NCBI RefSeq assembly: GCF_002127325.2
Contig: NC_035448.2
Location: 89,718,753 to 89,782,752, forward strand
Length of the DNA stretch: 64,000 nt
Source: Helianthus annuus
Taxonomy: Eukaryota; Streptophyta; Magnoliopsida; Asterales; Asteraceae
Direction: 5' to 3'
Positions within the stretch are counted from its first letter, which is position 1; every line of letters begins with the position of its first letter. The translations under genes and the position numbers were made by a program. The notes below the pieces were generated by a model. It was not told the origin of the DNA. It saw only the letters and a list, made by a program, of their open reading frames with translations, and ran no database searches. Below are positions 54,251 to 64,000 of the stretch, piece by piece.

Positions 54251-55333
54251 CACTTTCATACACACGTGATGATGCAGATATGACAGTCCAAATTGTACAT
54301 ATGAAATCAGGCCCAAAACAGGAAACAACCAATAATATTTCACTAACACTTTGCCAAATCTGAATATTAGTAAAGATAGATCAAACTTTGCCATTTTACA
54401 TCTTCAAGTCATATTCAAACAAGTTCATCCTATCTTCATATTTTCTAGGGTTTTCACCATAACAAATCACACATTTATGAACCAAAAATCACATATTCCT
54501 AGCAAGATTATTATGCAAGCACAAGTAAAACATACACTTTATGACTTAGAACATATTTTTGGGTTGATCATAAGCACATTTTAAACCACTATTCTATAGC
54601 CATTATGAACATGTTGTCAAGCTTCATACATAGGGGTTTTCACATATAGTTAATCTTCACAAATCATACAAAAAGTCATACATAACAACTTTAACTAACC
54701 ATTTTCAAACATGTTACCACATATTGTCAACTTTACCAATCAACCTAAGAATCATGCATTTGTTTCTAACCAAGCATCTTCTAGTTCATACAACAAGCCT
54801 AAATCTTGTACACAAAAAGATAACACTAACCGGTTATGAAAAGGAGGAGCCGAAAACAAAGAGAAGAGAATGAGAGAAGATGAAGTGTCCGAGTGATCCG
54901 AGCTTGACCGAGTCCTTGTCCGAGATCCTTGCTTGAACCGAGAATTTGGAAGAGTTTGGATGTTGTTTGAGGGTTTCCTTAGTTGAGAGAGAATAAGGAG
55001 TGTATGTGTTGGTGTGTTGTGCAAAATGAAGGAAATGAAGGAAAGTGGGGATTATATACCAAGTGTCAACAAGACTAAGGGGGTTTCGGGTTGGGCTTGG
55101 GGTTTCGGCCCAAACCGGTTTCGGCTCAACGGCCCACTCGAGACCGAGTGGCCCACTCGCAACCGCCCGGTTGCGAGTCATGGTCTCGGGTCGTGGTTTC
55201 GGCTCTCATATATATATATATATAATACATACATACACCACATATCATGCACAAAGGTCACGTTTTCATTTAATAATTTTTATATACACAAAATATTACA
55301 AGGTGATCGTTCGGAAAAACCTCGAGTGTCACA

Positions 55334-55345
55334 TTATCCCCAAGT
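55334..55345 (-). promoter_or_regulatory. Polypurine tract of element G
   Basis: Minus-strand AACTTGGGGATAA right before the 3' LTR start; sister of the tract in B. Confidence 0.75.
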
Positions 55346-55424
55346 TTTAAGAACTTTCGTCCCGAAAGTTGAAGCAGCCACTGCCAAGCTAGCGTGTTTT
55401 AACGGGGTGTCACATCATCCCCCG

Positions 55425-58400
55425 TTAGTTTGGAATTTCGTCCCGAAATTCGGTTGTAGCTTCAGCGCTGGGGTTTTCGTTTGGGAATAACTGGGGATAC
55501 TTGGACTTCATCTGGTCCTCCCGCTCCCAGGTAAACTCTGGGCCGCGCCGTGAGTTCCAACGAACTCGCACAAGGGGTATCTGGCTACGTTTGAGGGTTT
55601 TGATTTCTCGATCCGTGATCTCAATCGGTTCCTCAGTAAAGTGTAGCTGTTCATCAATCGTCAGTTCCTTAAAAGGAATCACAAGTGTTTCATCCGACAA
55701 ACACTTCTTTAGGTTAGATACGTGAAAAACGTTGTGCACTGCACTCAGCTCTGCAGGCAGGTTTAATCTGTAAGCAACCTTACCGATTTTCTCGGTAATT
55801 TCGAATGGTCCAACATACCGTGGATTCAGCTTGCCTCGTTTACCAAAACGAACCACACCCTTCCAGGGTGAGACTTTAAGTAGAACCCGGTCCCCGACCT
55901 GGAATTCTAACGGTTTCCTACGCTTATCAGCGTAGCTTTTCTGACGGTCACGAGCTGCCGCCATGCGTTGCCTGATCTGTGAAATCTTTTCCGTTGTGTC
56001 CACCACTAGTTCTGGGCCTGTGAGTTGACTATCACCGACTTCCGCCCAGCAGAGAGGTGATCGGCATTTACGACCGTACAATGCCTCAAAAGGTGCCGCC
56101 TGAATACTAGTGTGATAGCTGTTATTGTAGGAGAATTCCACCAGCGGTAGATGCTTCTCCCAGTTCTTGCCAAAATCGATCACACATGCTCTAAGCATGT
56201 CTTCCAGGGTTTGGATGGTGCGTTCAGACTGCCCATCCGTTTGCGGGTGGTAAGCGGTGCTCATGTCCAAACGTGAGCCAAAGGATTTGTGCATAGCTTG
56301 CCACAATTCGGAAGTAAAACGAGCGTCTCGGTCGGAAATAATAGAAGTTGGCACCCCGTGCCTGGAGACTACTTCCTTTAAATAGATTTCTGCTAAGGTT
56401 GAGAACTTGTCTGTTTCCTTAATGGCCAGGAAGTGTGCAGACTTAGTCAATCGATCTACTATCACCCAAATAGCATCATTCCCGCGTTGGGATCTAGGTA
56501 GTCCTGTAACAAAATCCATGGAAATCTGTTCCCATTTCCACTTCGGGATTTCCGGTTGCTGTAGTAGGCCTGCTGGTTTCTGATACTCGATCTTGACTCT
56601 TGCGCAGGTCAAACATTTGCCAACGTAGGCTGCTATGTGGGTTTTCATGCCAGGCCACCAGTATGTGGTTCTTAAGTCGTGGTACATCTTATCTGCACCA
56701 GGATGTACTGAATAACGGGACTTATGAGCTTCGTCCATCACAAGCTCTCGTAGTTTTCCGTAAAGTGGGACCCAAATGCGCCCTGCCACATAGTAGGCGC
56801 CGTCTTCTTTCTGTTCTAGTTGCTGTCTCGATCCTCGCAGGGATTCAGCCCTGATGTTTTCCGGTTTCAAAGCTTCAATCTGAGCATTTCGAATCTGGGT
56901 AGGGAGACTAGACTGGATGGTAAGTTGTAATGCTCGCACGCGCCTTGGTATAGTGTCCTTTCGGCTGAGGGCGTCTGCCACAACATTGGCCTTGCCCGGA
57001 TGATACTTGATGGCGCATTCGTAATCATTCAGAAGTTCGACCCATCGGCGTTGTCGCATGTTTAATTCCTTTTGCTTGAAGATATGCTCGAGGCTCCTGT
57101 GATCGGTGTAAATGGTGCACTTGGTACCGTACAGGTAATGTCTCCATATCTTAAGCGCAAATATCACTGCCCCCAGTTCCAAGTCGTGCGTTGTGTAGTT
57201 CCTTTCATGTGTCTTAAGTTGTCGAGAGGCGTAAGCAATAACTTTCTCGCGTTGCATCAACACGCAACCGAGCCCATGAATAGACGCATCGCAGTAAACC
57301 ACAAAGTCGTCCGTTCCTTCAGGTAACGAGAGAATAGGGGCACTGCAGAGGTTATCCTTTAGTTTCTGAAACGCGGTTTCCTGAGCTTCACTCCACTTGT
57401 AGGTGAAGCCTTTCTGAGTGAGCGTAGTGAGGGGTTGTGCAATCTTTGAGAATCCCTGAATAAATCTGCGGTAGTAACCTGCTAATCCCAAGAATTGGCG
57501 AACTTCAGTGGGAGTCTTAGGGGTAGGCCAATTCTTTATAGAGCCGATCTTTGCAGGGTCGACGTGGATCCCATCCTTGTTAACCACGTGCCCAAGGAAA
57601 TGGACTTCTCGAAGCCAGAAGTCGCATTTCGAGAACTTGGCATACAGTTGTTCATTGCGAAGGAGTTCGAGGATAAGGCGCAGGTGCTGTTCATGCTCTT
57701 CCTGACTTTTCGAGTAGATCAAGATGTCGTCTATAAACACAATCACGAACTTGTCGAGGTAGGGTTTGCATACCCGGTTCATGAGATCCATGAACACTGC
57801 AGGGGCGTTGGTCATTCCGAAGGGCATAACGAGGAATTCATAATGACCATAACGAGTTCTGAATGCAGTTTTGGGAATATCTTCATTACGGACCCTTAAC
57901 TGATGATAGCCTGATCGCAGGTCAATCTTAGAGTAGTAGCTTGATCCTTGCAATTGATCGAATAGGTCGTCAATTCGAGGGAGAGGGTAACGATTCTTGA
58001 TGGTGACCTTGTTCAACTCACGATAATCAATGCACATTCGGAACGTGCCATCCTTCTTCTTAACAAAGAGTACCGGTGCTCCCCAGGGTGATGAACTAGG
58101 ACGGATAAATCCTTTATCCAAAAGTTCCTGTAGTTGAGTAGAGAGTTCCTTCAATTCTGCGGGGGCTAGTCGATAAGGCGCACGAGCTATTGGCGCTGCT
58201 CCGGGAGCTAGCTCGATTTGGAATTCGACCTGACGATGGGGAGGGAGTCCAGGTAATTCCTCAGGAAATACCTCGGGATAGTCACGCACTACTGGAAAGT
58301 CTTCAATCCTCTTTTCCTTTTCCTGCGTGTTGGTAACAAGTGCTAAGATAGCGGTGTGCCCTTTTCGTAAACACTTCTGGGCCTTCAAGAACGAGATAAC

Positions 58401-60050
58401 GCCGGAGATTTCTCCACTTTTGCCACCTTGTACAATGAGAGGTTTGCTAGAACGGCGAGGAATACGAACTGCTTTCTCTTGACAAAGGATCTCAGCGCGA
58501 TGCTTGGATAACCAATCCATACCAACAACGACGTCGAAGCTTCCAAGAGTAACAGGGAAAAGGTCGATACTAAATGTCTGACCAGACAACTCTAGTTTGC
58601 AGCCTTTGACAACATGTGAGGCCTCGATGTTTCTACCATTAGCTAACTCGACGATATGAGGAGTACTTAGTAACAAAAGCGGACGCTTAAGCTTCTTACT
58701 AATACGTAGGGATACATAACTAGCATCGGCACCGGAATCAAATAACACAGTAACATAACGATCATCGAGTAGGAACTTACCCGCCACGACATTGGGGTCA
58801 TTCCTTGCTTCACCAGCTCCAATCACGAATGCCCTTCCTCTAGCACCATTCCCAGCATTGTTGTTCTGATTGTTGTTCCCAGCTCCCTGATTATTGTTGC
58901 GGTTCTGATTCAGTTTAGGGCAATCCTTCTTAAAGTGCCCCTCAGCTCCACACTTAAAGCATGCCCGGTTGTTTCCCTGCTGCTGTTGCTGTTGGGGTTG
59001 TTGCTGATTCTGCCTAGCTGGGAACTGACTTCTACAATCCTTGGCTTCGTGCCCCATCTTGTGGCATCGCTGACACTGGCCCTTGTTACATGCCCCATTA
59101 TGGTGTTTGTTACACTTGTTGCACTTAGGGTAGCTTCCCCGGTAGCCACCCTGTTGCTGGGTGCCTTTGTTGTTTTCAGTTTTCCTTTGCTGTGCTGGGG
59201 CCTGAGTGGGGTTAGCATCCTTGCTTTGACTTCCTTCCCACTTACGCTTACTGTCACTAGAAGTTCCGACAGTGGCACTGATCCTTTTGGGCAACCTGCC
59301 CTCTTCCACGGCCTGATCAGTAAGTTTGTGAGCAAGTCGAACGATCGGCTGAATGGTAGTGTGGTTGGCTGAAGTTACATGGCTTCGAATCTCTGGAGCC
59401 AAACCTTTGATATACAGTTCGATTCTTCGATACATGGGTCGAGACATGTTTGGGCAAAGAGCAGCATAGTCATTAGACAGCTTGGTGTAAGTTTCGATTT
59501 CCGACCCAACCATCTTGAGCTCATAGTACTCATTCTCAAGCTTGTGGATGTCATCCCGGTGACAGTATTCATCCTTAATCATGTCCTTGAAATCCTCCCA
59601 CGCAGTAGCATTAGCAGTTTCCAAACCAAACATCTGAATCTGCGCCTTCCACCAAGAAAGCGCGCTTCCTTCAAGTGTAGCAGTAGCAAACTTCACCCAG
59701 TTCGCAGGGGGACATTCACAGACAGCAAAAACAGCTTCAATTTTCTCAATCCAGTGCAGAAGACCTATGGCACCCTCAGTGCCGTTGAAAGGGAGAGGCT
59801 TGCAATCCATGAAAGTTTTGAAAGTACACACGGGTGGTTACGCAGGTGCATGCTGACCTGTTCGTGAGAAGCGAAGCGTATAGGTTTAGAGGCGAAAAGT
59901 CGATGTGGCGGTAGGATCTAAACTTCCTAAAACAACGAGCTTACCTATAGGGTGAGCTGCGAAAGCTGCAGCCACGGTGTTGAGCAGGTTAGTGAACTGA
60001 GCCTGCGTCATGTTGATGTTTCCTCTTCCGCGTCCACTCATTGTCTTCAT
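55425..60050 (-). CDS. Gag-pol polyprotein of element G (one early stop)
   Basis: Exon 1 60050-59945 (ATG AAG ACA ATG AGT), intron 59944-59858, exon 2 59857-55425. Exon 2 is open for 1468 codons after the stop. Order: capsid ([19 protein letters not shown]), zinc cluster, knuckles [14 protein letters not shown] and [14 protein letters not shown], protease [12 protein letters not shown] with FIDDILIYS, RNase H with TDHRSLEH, integrase HHCC plus ISDRDARF and [16 protein letters not shown], chromodomain [19 protein letters not shown]. An in-frame TAA at 59838-59840, six codons into exon 2, separates exon 1 from the capsid. The frame ends at EFRDEIPN, shorter than sisters by about a dozen residues because of another TAA. 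Translation may restart downstream or the copy may be newly inactivated. Confidence 0.88.
59858..59944 (-). other. Small intron in gag of element G
   Basis: CTATAG|GTAAGC to CACGAACAG|GTCAGC, 87 bp, homologous to introns in B, C and E. It keeps phase. Confidence 0.7.
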
Positions 60051-60316
60051 AACCAGAAAACACAGTATGAGTGCGATGTCGTAATGTAGCGAGAATGAGA
60101 TAGAAGAGAGAGGTGTATCTATCCGTTTTTAGGCATACTAGTACGTATAGTAAATCAGGAAACATAAAGCAAACAAGTAACCACTGGTCCGAGCTATGAG
60201 GTCAAATGTGTCGAGCCTTGCACTTGGAGTGTAGTGTCGTTACGAGTCACGGGTTATAGTCTGGTTTTCTCCAAAAAGATTTTCCCCTTTTTAAAACCAA
60301 GTTCACTATAACCAAT

Positions 60317-60329
60317 GGCTCTGATACCA
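60317..60329 (-). promoter_or_regulatory. Primer binding site of element G
   Basis: Minus-strand TGGTATCAGAGCC next to the 5' LTR. The leader between here and the first ATG (60051-60316) holds no gene. Confidence 0.85.
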
Positions 60330-60332
60330 ATC

Positions 60333-62729
60333 TGTCACACCCCCAAAATCCACCTGCGGATAACACCCGCTTCGAGGGCGTGACTGACCAGGATCCAGCC
60401 ACCAATTATACTGAATATTTAAGTTGATAACGAAAGTAATACTTACTAATCAAAAGCTTAGCAAATATTAAGTTCAGAGTTTAAGTTCAAAACAGTAATA
60501 AGTAGCGGAAGCTTAAGTAAAGAAGTTTAAACATAGTTCATGTTTCAAAATAAGGTAACACCCAGCACAAGGGTGAACAGACACTACGCGTTCCCAAGCT
60601 GCAAGCTCCTTTGTCACTGGTTACCTGCAAAGCATGCAGTAAGGGGTCAACAATAATGCTGAGTGAGTTCACTAGTTGTCCAGTTTTAATTACCAAAAAC
60701 TTTGTTTCACTGGTTAATTTATCCGTTTATACATGCCCTGGGGAGCTACCCCAAAAGTTAACGACTAAACTGTTTTCCAATACCGAACACTAGGTAACCG
60801 TTGCGTATCCGCAGGATGCCCCGATGTCAATGTTCTATCATCATTGACGAATATCTGAGTACATTAGTTCACGACCGTCCCAAACCAGGGCACGGTGTGA
60901 GGCTGGTAAACACCTAAATAGCGCTATCAACTAATAACCCGCTCGCCTGAACCCGGCGACTAATCGGTATTTGTAGTAGGGACTTGAGTGATAGAGTTTC
61001 GTTTAGTGCCGTTAGTTGCAATCCGTATAAACAGTAATTAACCAAAAGGTTTCCCAATACCCGGGAAGGATAAGTAAGTTTTGTTCCCAATAACTAGGGA
61101 AGATATGTAAATGGTATCCCCTTTTACCAGGGGATAGGGTTGTTAGTCTCGTGTCCCAAACCACCGGGACGCATGCTTTTAAGTTGTGAACTCACCTTGG
61201 GTTGCTCGGTAGGTTTAGGTTACTTGTCAATCACGTTGGTCACCACGTCCTAACATGGTTACCGGTATAGGTCAGGTTTGGTATACAAGCATTCACGTAA
61301 AACACATACTGGCACGTAACAAGCATATAGGTAAACAGTGGGTTACTGGGCCGGCCTGAGTAATTAAGCAGTCAACAGATAGCCCAAGTTAAACACATAT
61401 GGGCCCAGTAACCAAAATGAACAGCCCACTCGCAACCAGCTGGTCTCGAGTCGCAACCAGGTGGTTTCGGCTTGTCACGCTGTGGTTGCGAGTCGCAACC
61501 GTGGTCTCGAGTCATCACGTTTTGGTTGCGAGTCGCAACGGCGTGGTCTTGAGTCGCAATTTCGTGGTTTCGACTTGTCATGCTTTGGTTGCGAGTCGCA
61601 ACCGTATGGTTTCGAGTCGTAATGCAGTGGTTGCGAGTCGTAATCTGTCACTTTCATACACACGTGATGATGCAGATATGACAATCCAAATTGTACATAT
61701 GAAATCAGGCCCAAAATAGGAAACAACCAATAATATTTCACTAACACTTTGCCAAATCTGAATATTAGTAAAGATAGATCAAACTTTGCCATTTTACATC
61801 TTCAAGTCATATTCAAACAAGTTCATCCTATCTTCATATTTTCTAGGGTTTTCACCATAACAAATCACACATTTATGAACCAAAAATCACATATTCCTAG
61901 CAAGATTATTATGCAAGCACAAGTAAAACATACACTTTATGACTTAGAACATATTTTTGGGTTGATCATAAGCACATTTTAAACCACTATTCTATAGCCA
62001 TTATGAACATGTTGTCAAGCTTCATACATAGGGGTTTTCACATATAGTTAATCTTCACAAATCATACAAAAAGTCATACATAACAACTTTAACTAACCAT
62101 TTTCAAACATGTTACCACATATTGTCAACTTTACCAATCAACCTAAGAATCATGCATTTGTTTCTAACCAAGCATCTTCTAGTTCATACAACAAGCCTAA
62201 ATCTTGTACACAAAAAGATAACACTAACCGGTTATGAAAAGGAGGAGCCGAAAACAAAGAGAAGAGAATGAGAGAAGATGAAGTGTCTGAGTGATCCGAG
62301 CTTGACCGAGTCCTTGTCCGAGATCCTTGCTTGAACCGAGAATTTGGAAGAGTTTGGATGTTGTTTGAGGGTTTCCTTAGTTGAGAGAGAATAAGGAGTG
62401 TATGTGTTGGTGTGTTGTGCAAAATGAAGGAAATGAAGGAAAGTGGGGATTATATACCAAGTGTCAACAAGACTAAGGGGGTTTCGGGTTGGGCTTGGGG
62501 TTTCGGCCCAAACCGGTTTCGGCTCAACGGCCCACTCGAGACCGAGTGGCCCACTCGCAACCGCCCGGTTGCGAGTCATGGTCTCGGGTCGTGGTTTCGG
62601 CTCTCATATATATATATATAATACATACATACACCACATATCATGCACAAAGGTCACGTTTTCATTTAATAATTTTTATATACACAAAATATTACAAGGT
62701 GATCGTTCGGAAAAACCTCGAGTGTCACA
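60333..62729 (-). repeat. 5' LTR of element G
   Basis: 2397 bp, nearly identical to 52935-55333. All features of the 3' LTR recur 7398 bp to the right, for example donor helix 61185-61195 and partner 60663-60672. Confidence 0.95.
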
Positions 62730-62734
62730 TTGCA
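62730..62734. repeat. Target-site duplication TTGCA, right of element G
   Basis: Matches 52930-52934. Confidence 0.92.
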
Positions 62735-63399
62735 GATGTAAGCCATAAGGTATCTAATTTTGCACCACCAATTTGTGATGCTGAGATACCCAAAAGATTC
62801 CATATTCCAACTATGAAGCTATATGATGGTACAACGGATCCTGAGGAACACATAGCACAATACAGGGAGAGGATGGAGATCAATCTGATTCCAGAAAGGT
62901 TAAAGGAAGCGTGCCTATGCAAGGGATTTGGATCCACTCTTACTGGATCAGCTCTTAAATGGCTGCTAAGTCTTCCCCCTTACTCTATTACTTCGTTTGC
63001 TAATTTAGTTAACTTATTCAATAATCAATTTTCTTGTAGCAGAAAATTTGAACGATTGACTAGTGATTTATATAGGATAACTCAGGGTCATAATGAATCA
63101 TTAAGGGATTATATAACCAAATTTAGTAAAGAATCCTTGGACATTCCCAACTTGGATGTGGCCACAGCTGTTGAGGCTTTCAAAATGGGATTGCTTAGGG
63201 ATTCATTGTTCTACGATGATCTTGTTATGACACCATGCAGGAACCTAGACGAAGTAAGGACTCGGGCACTCAGATTCATCCGGCTAGAGGATGACAAGAG
63301 GATCCAGGAGAGACAAGTCGGATCCTCAAAACAAGAAAAGCAAGGATCCTCTTTCAAAAGCAACAAATTCAAATCCTACAATAGAACTGACAACCAGAA
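62735..63399 (+). pseudogene. Gag of element L, capsid part
   Basis: In frame with 52934 across the G insertion. It starts DVSHKVSNFAPPICDAEIPK and holds a retrotransposon gag domain of the Tat/Ogre type: FHIPTMKLYDGTTDPEEHIA, GSALKWLLSLPP, FSCSRKFERLTSDL and LRDYITKFSKESLDI. A basic Ser/Lys-rich tail follows. It is cut at 63399 by LTR P within the tail, so any zinc knuckle and pol are beyond the window. The 5 bp CAGAA (63395-63399) would be P's left target duplication. No stops in this part. It would form the particle of the Tat-type element. Confidence 0.85.
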
Positions 63400-64000
63400 T
63401 GTGACAACTCGAACTTTAGGCTTGCTTGATGTAACGTTTGTGCACGATATGTGATTTTATAAACCCGAATGATTAATTGATTTCATGATATATGTTATGT
63501 TATATGCATTATGTGTGTATGTATGTCGTATGTATGTGAACCGGCCACACAAAGCCCTTGGGGCCACTCCTTGTTCTCGGGTCCATTAGACAACCGAGTG
63601 GGCCCGGCCCACTCCCCATTCGCAACACAAAACCGGAACAAGGGGCTTGTTTCACCACTTTTGCAAATCACAAACACACACACACAAACCCTAGAAGCTT
63701 TGCTCTCTCTCGGCTTGCTTGGAACCCGACGGCACACACACACACACTTTGAAGCTTGTGAAACGAATCGATCCTCTACCTTCATCCGGTTAGTGATGAT
63801 GTTATGTTTTTGGATTATTTATGATATTATGTGATTGCTATCATTCTGTTAGGTGATGTAACTAAGGTGTATGCTTGTAATATTGATTGGTTGTTGATGT
63901 TGGATGCGGGTACTTATAATAGTGATGTTTGTTAATCGGATAACATGTACGGTTACGTTTTATGCTCGACTTATTGTTTGATTCGAACCGGTTAGGTGCA
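63400..64000 (+). repeat. LTR P (Tekay-type), 5' part, runs off the right edge
   Basis: Begins TGTGACAACTCGAAC. It shows AAACCCTAG at 63686-63694 and leader donor CCG|GTTAGTG at 63789, as in D, E and G. An ACCGAGTGGGCC stretch precedes. CA-rich runs occur at about 63673-63686 and 63733-63746. It inserted in gag of element L. Whether a full element follows is not visible. Confidence 0.85.

Larger units (their letters stand above)
52935..55333 (-). repeat. 3' LTR of element G
   Basis: 2399 bp. On the minus strand TATATAAT lies at about 55051-55058, with leader donor CCG|GTTAGTG at 54830, the private GTTGCGAGTCGCAAC array at 54040-54250, inner donor 53787-53797, acceptor 53227 and U5 end 52935. 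Upstream of TATA there is another dyad, CCACTCG-AGAC-CGAGTGG, and an 11-bp-arm dyad with ACTCGCAACCG. Confidence 0.93.
52935..62729 (-). mobile_element. Element G: complete, very young Ty3/gypsy (Tekay-type)
   Basis: 9795 bp, minus strand, inserted in gag of element L with TTGCA duplications. LTRs 52935-55333 and 60333-62729 differ by eye at three positions (near 54284, 54317 and 54889 against their partners) and by one TA unit in a TA tract. This is about 0.1%, or tens of thousands of years under an assumed clock of 1.3e-8 per site per year. Primer site, purine tract, gag intron and gag-pol are all present. One stop codon early in gag (59838-59840) is the only coding lesion noticed upstream of the C-terminus. 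Confidence 0.95.

Noticed and set aside
54001..54363. 120-codon ORF and overlapping 105-codon ORF on the other strand, repeated at 61399-61792
   Set aside because: Produced by the dyad array GTTGCGAGTCGCAAC; composition follows the repeat and both LTRs carry it.
1..64000. Host genes, tRNA or rRNA genes
   Set aside because: No cloverleaf-like tRNA, rRNA segment or non-transposon coding domain was recognised; an automated scan could still find small RNA genes I missed.

Overview
This window is plant nuclear DNA made almost entirely of nested retrotransposons; I found no host protein-coding gene, tRNA or rRNA gene. The Ty3/gypsy polyproteins (chromodomain, Tekay/Del type), the long 2.1-3.2 kb LTRs, the initiator-Met-type primer site and the gag extension of one relic (ALPDFG-like and GHPDGEH motifs) resemble elements I know from Asteraceae such as lettuce and sunflower. 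The species cannot be fixed from the sequence alone. The setting is repeat-rich, probably heterochromatic, intergenic DNA. Elements are called A-L and P below.

Layout, left to right. 1-1454: end of a minus-strand LTR (D), inserted in the gag of plus-strand element A. A is visible as gag (1455-2268), pol (14614-17859) and 3' LTR (17936-20054). It is split by B (2269-14608, minus strand), a complete element with AAAAG target duplications and an uninterrupted gag-pol. B's 5' LTR carries a LINE (10305-12536) with 17-bp target duplications that contains only ORF1. 20261-30424: decayed minus-strand element I with a 3.2 kb LTR, broken gag/protease/RT and a 5'-truncated LINE. 30425-37669: plus-strand element C (5' LTR, leader with a third LINE, gag-protease-partial RT), fused to the 3' end of an E-type element. 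37774-45666: element E (LTR, broken gag-pol, partial 3' LTR). 45667-46620: minus LTR fragment H. 46621-50312: element J, integrase to 3' LTR (F). 50313-52934: Tat/Ogre-like relics K and L, with two LTRs head to head. 52935-62729: element G, minus strand, flanked by TTGCA duplications with nearly identical LTRs; it is the youngest element here and sits in L's gag, which resumes at 62735. 63400-64000: start of another plus-strand LTR (P), also in L's gag.

How the parts work: each Tekay element makes a genomic RNA from its 5' LTR. A tRNA-type primer site next to the LTR starts cDNA synthesis and a purine tract before the 3' LTR primes the second strand. Gag, protease, RT, RNase H, integrase and chromodomain are read from one frame that begins in a small upstream exon.

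The most interesting signals are in the LTRs. All Tekay LTRs that contain the region carry a candidate leader intron whose 5' splice site can pair over 10-11 bp with a motif just upstream of the acceptor, and a more distant LTR (I) has a two-base-pair compensatory change. The same intron holds hairpins whose stems covary between elements. Most LTRs also carry their own private array of short, often dyad-symmetric motifs at the same relative position. I could not run alignments or folding; identities and counts are by eye.
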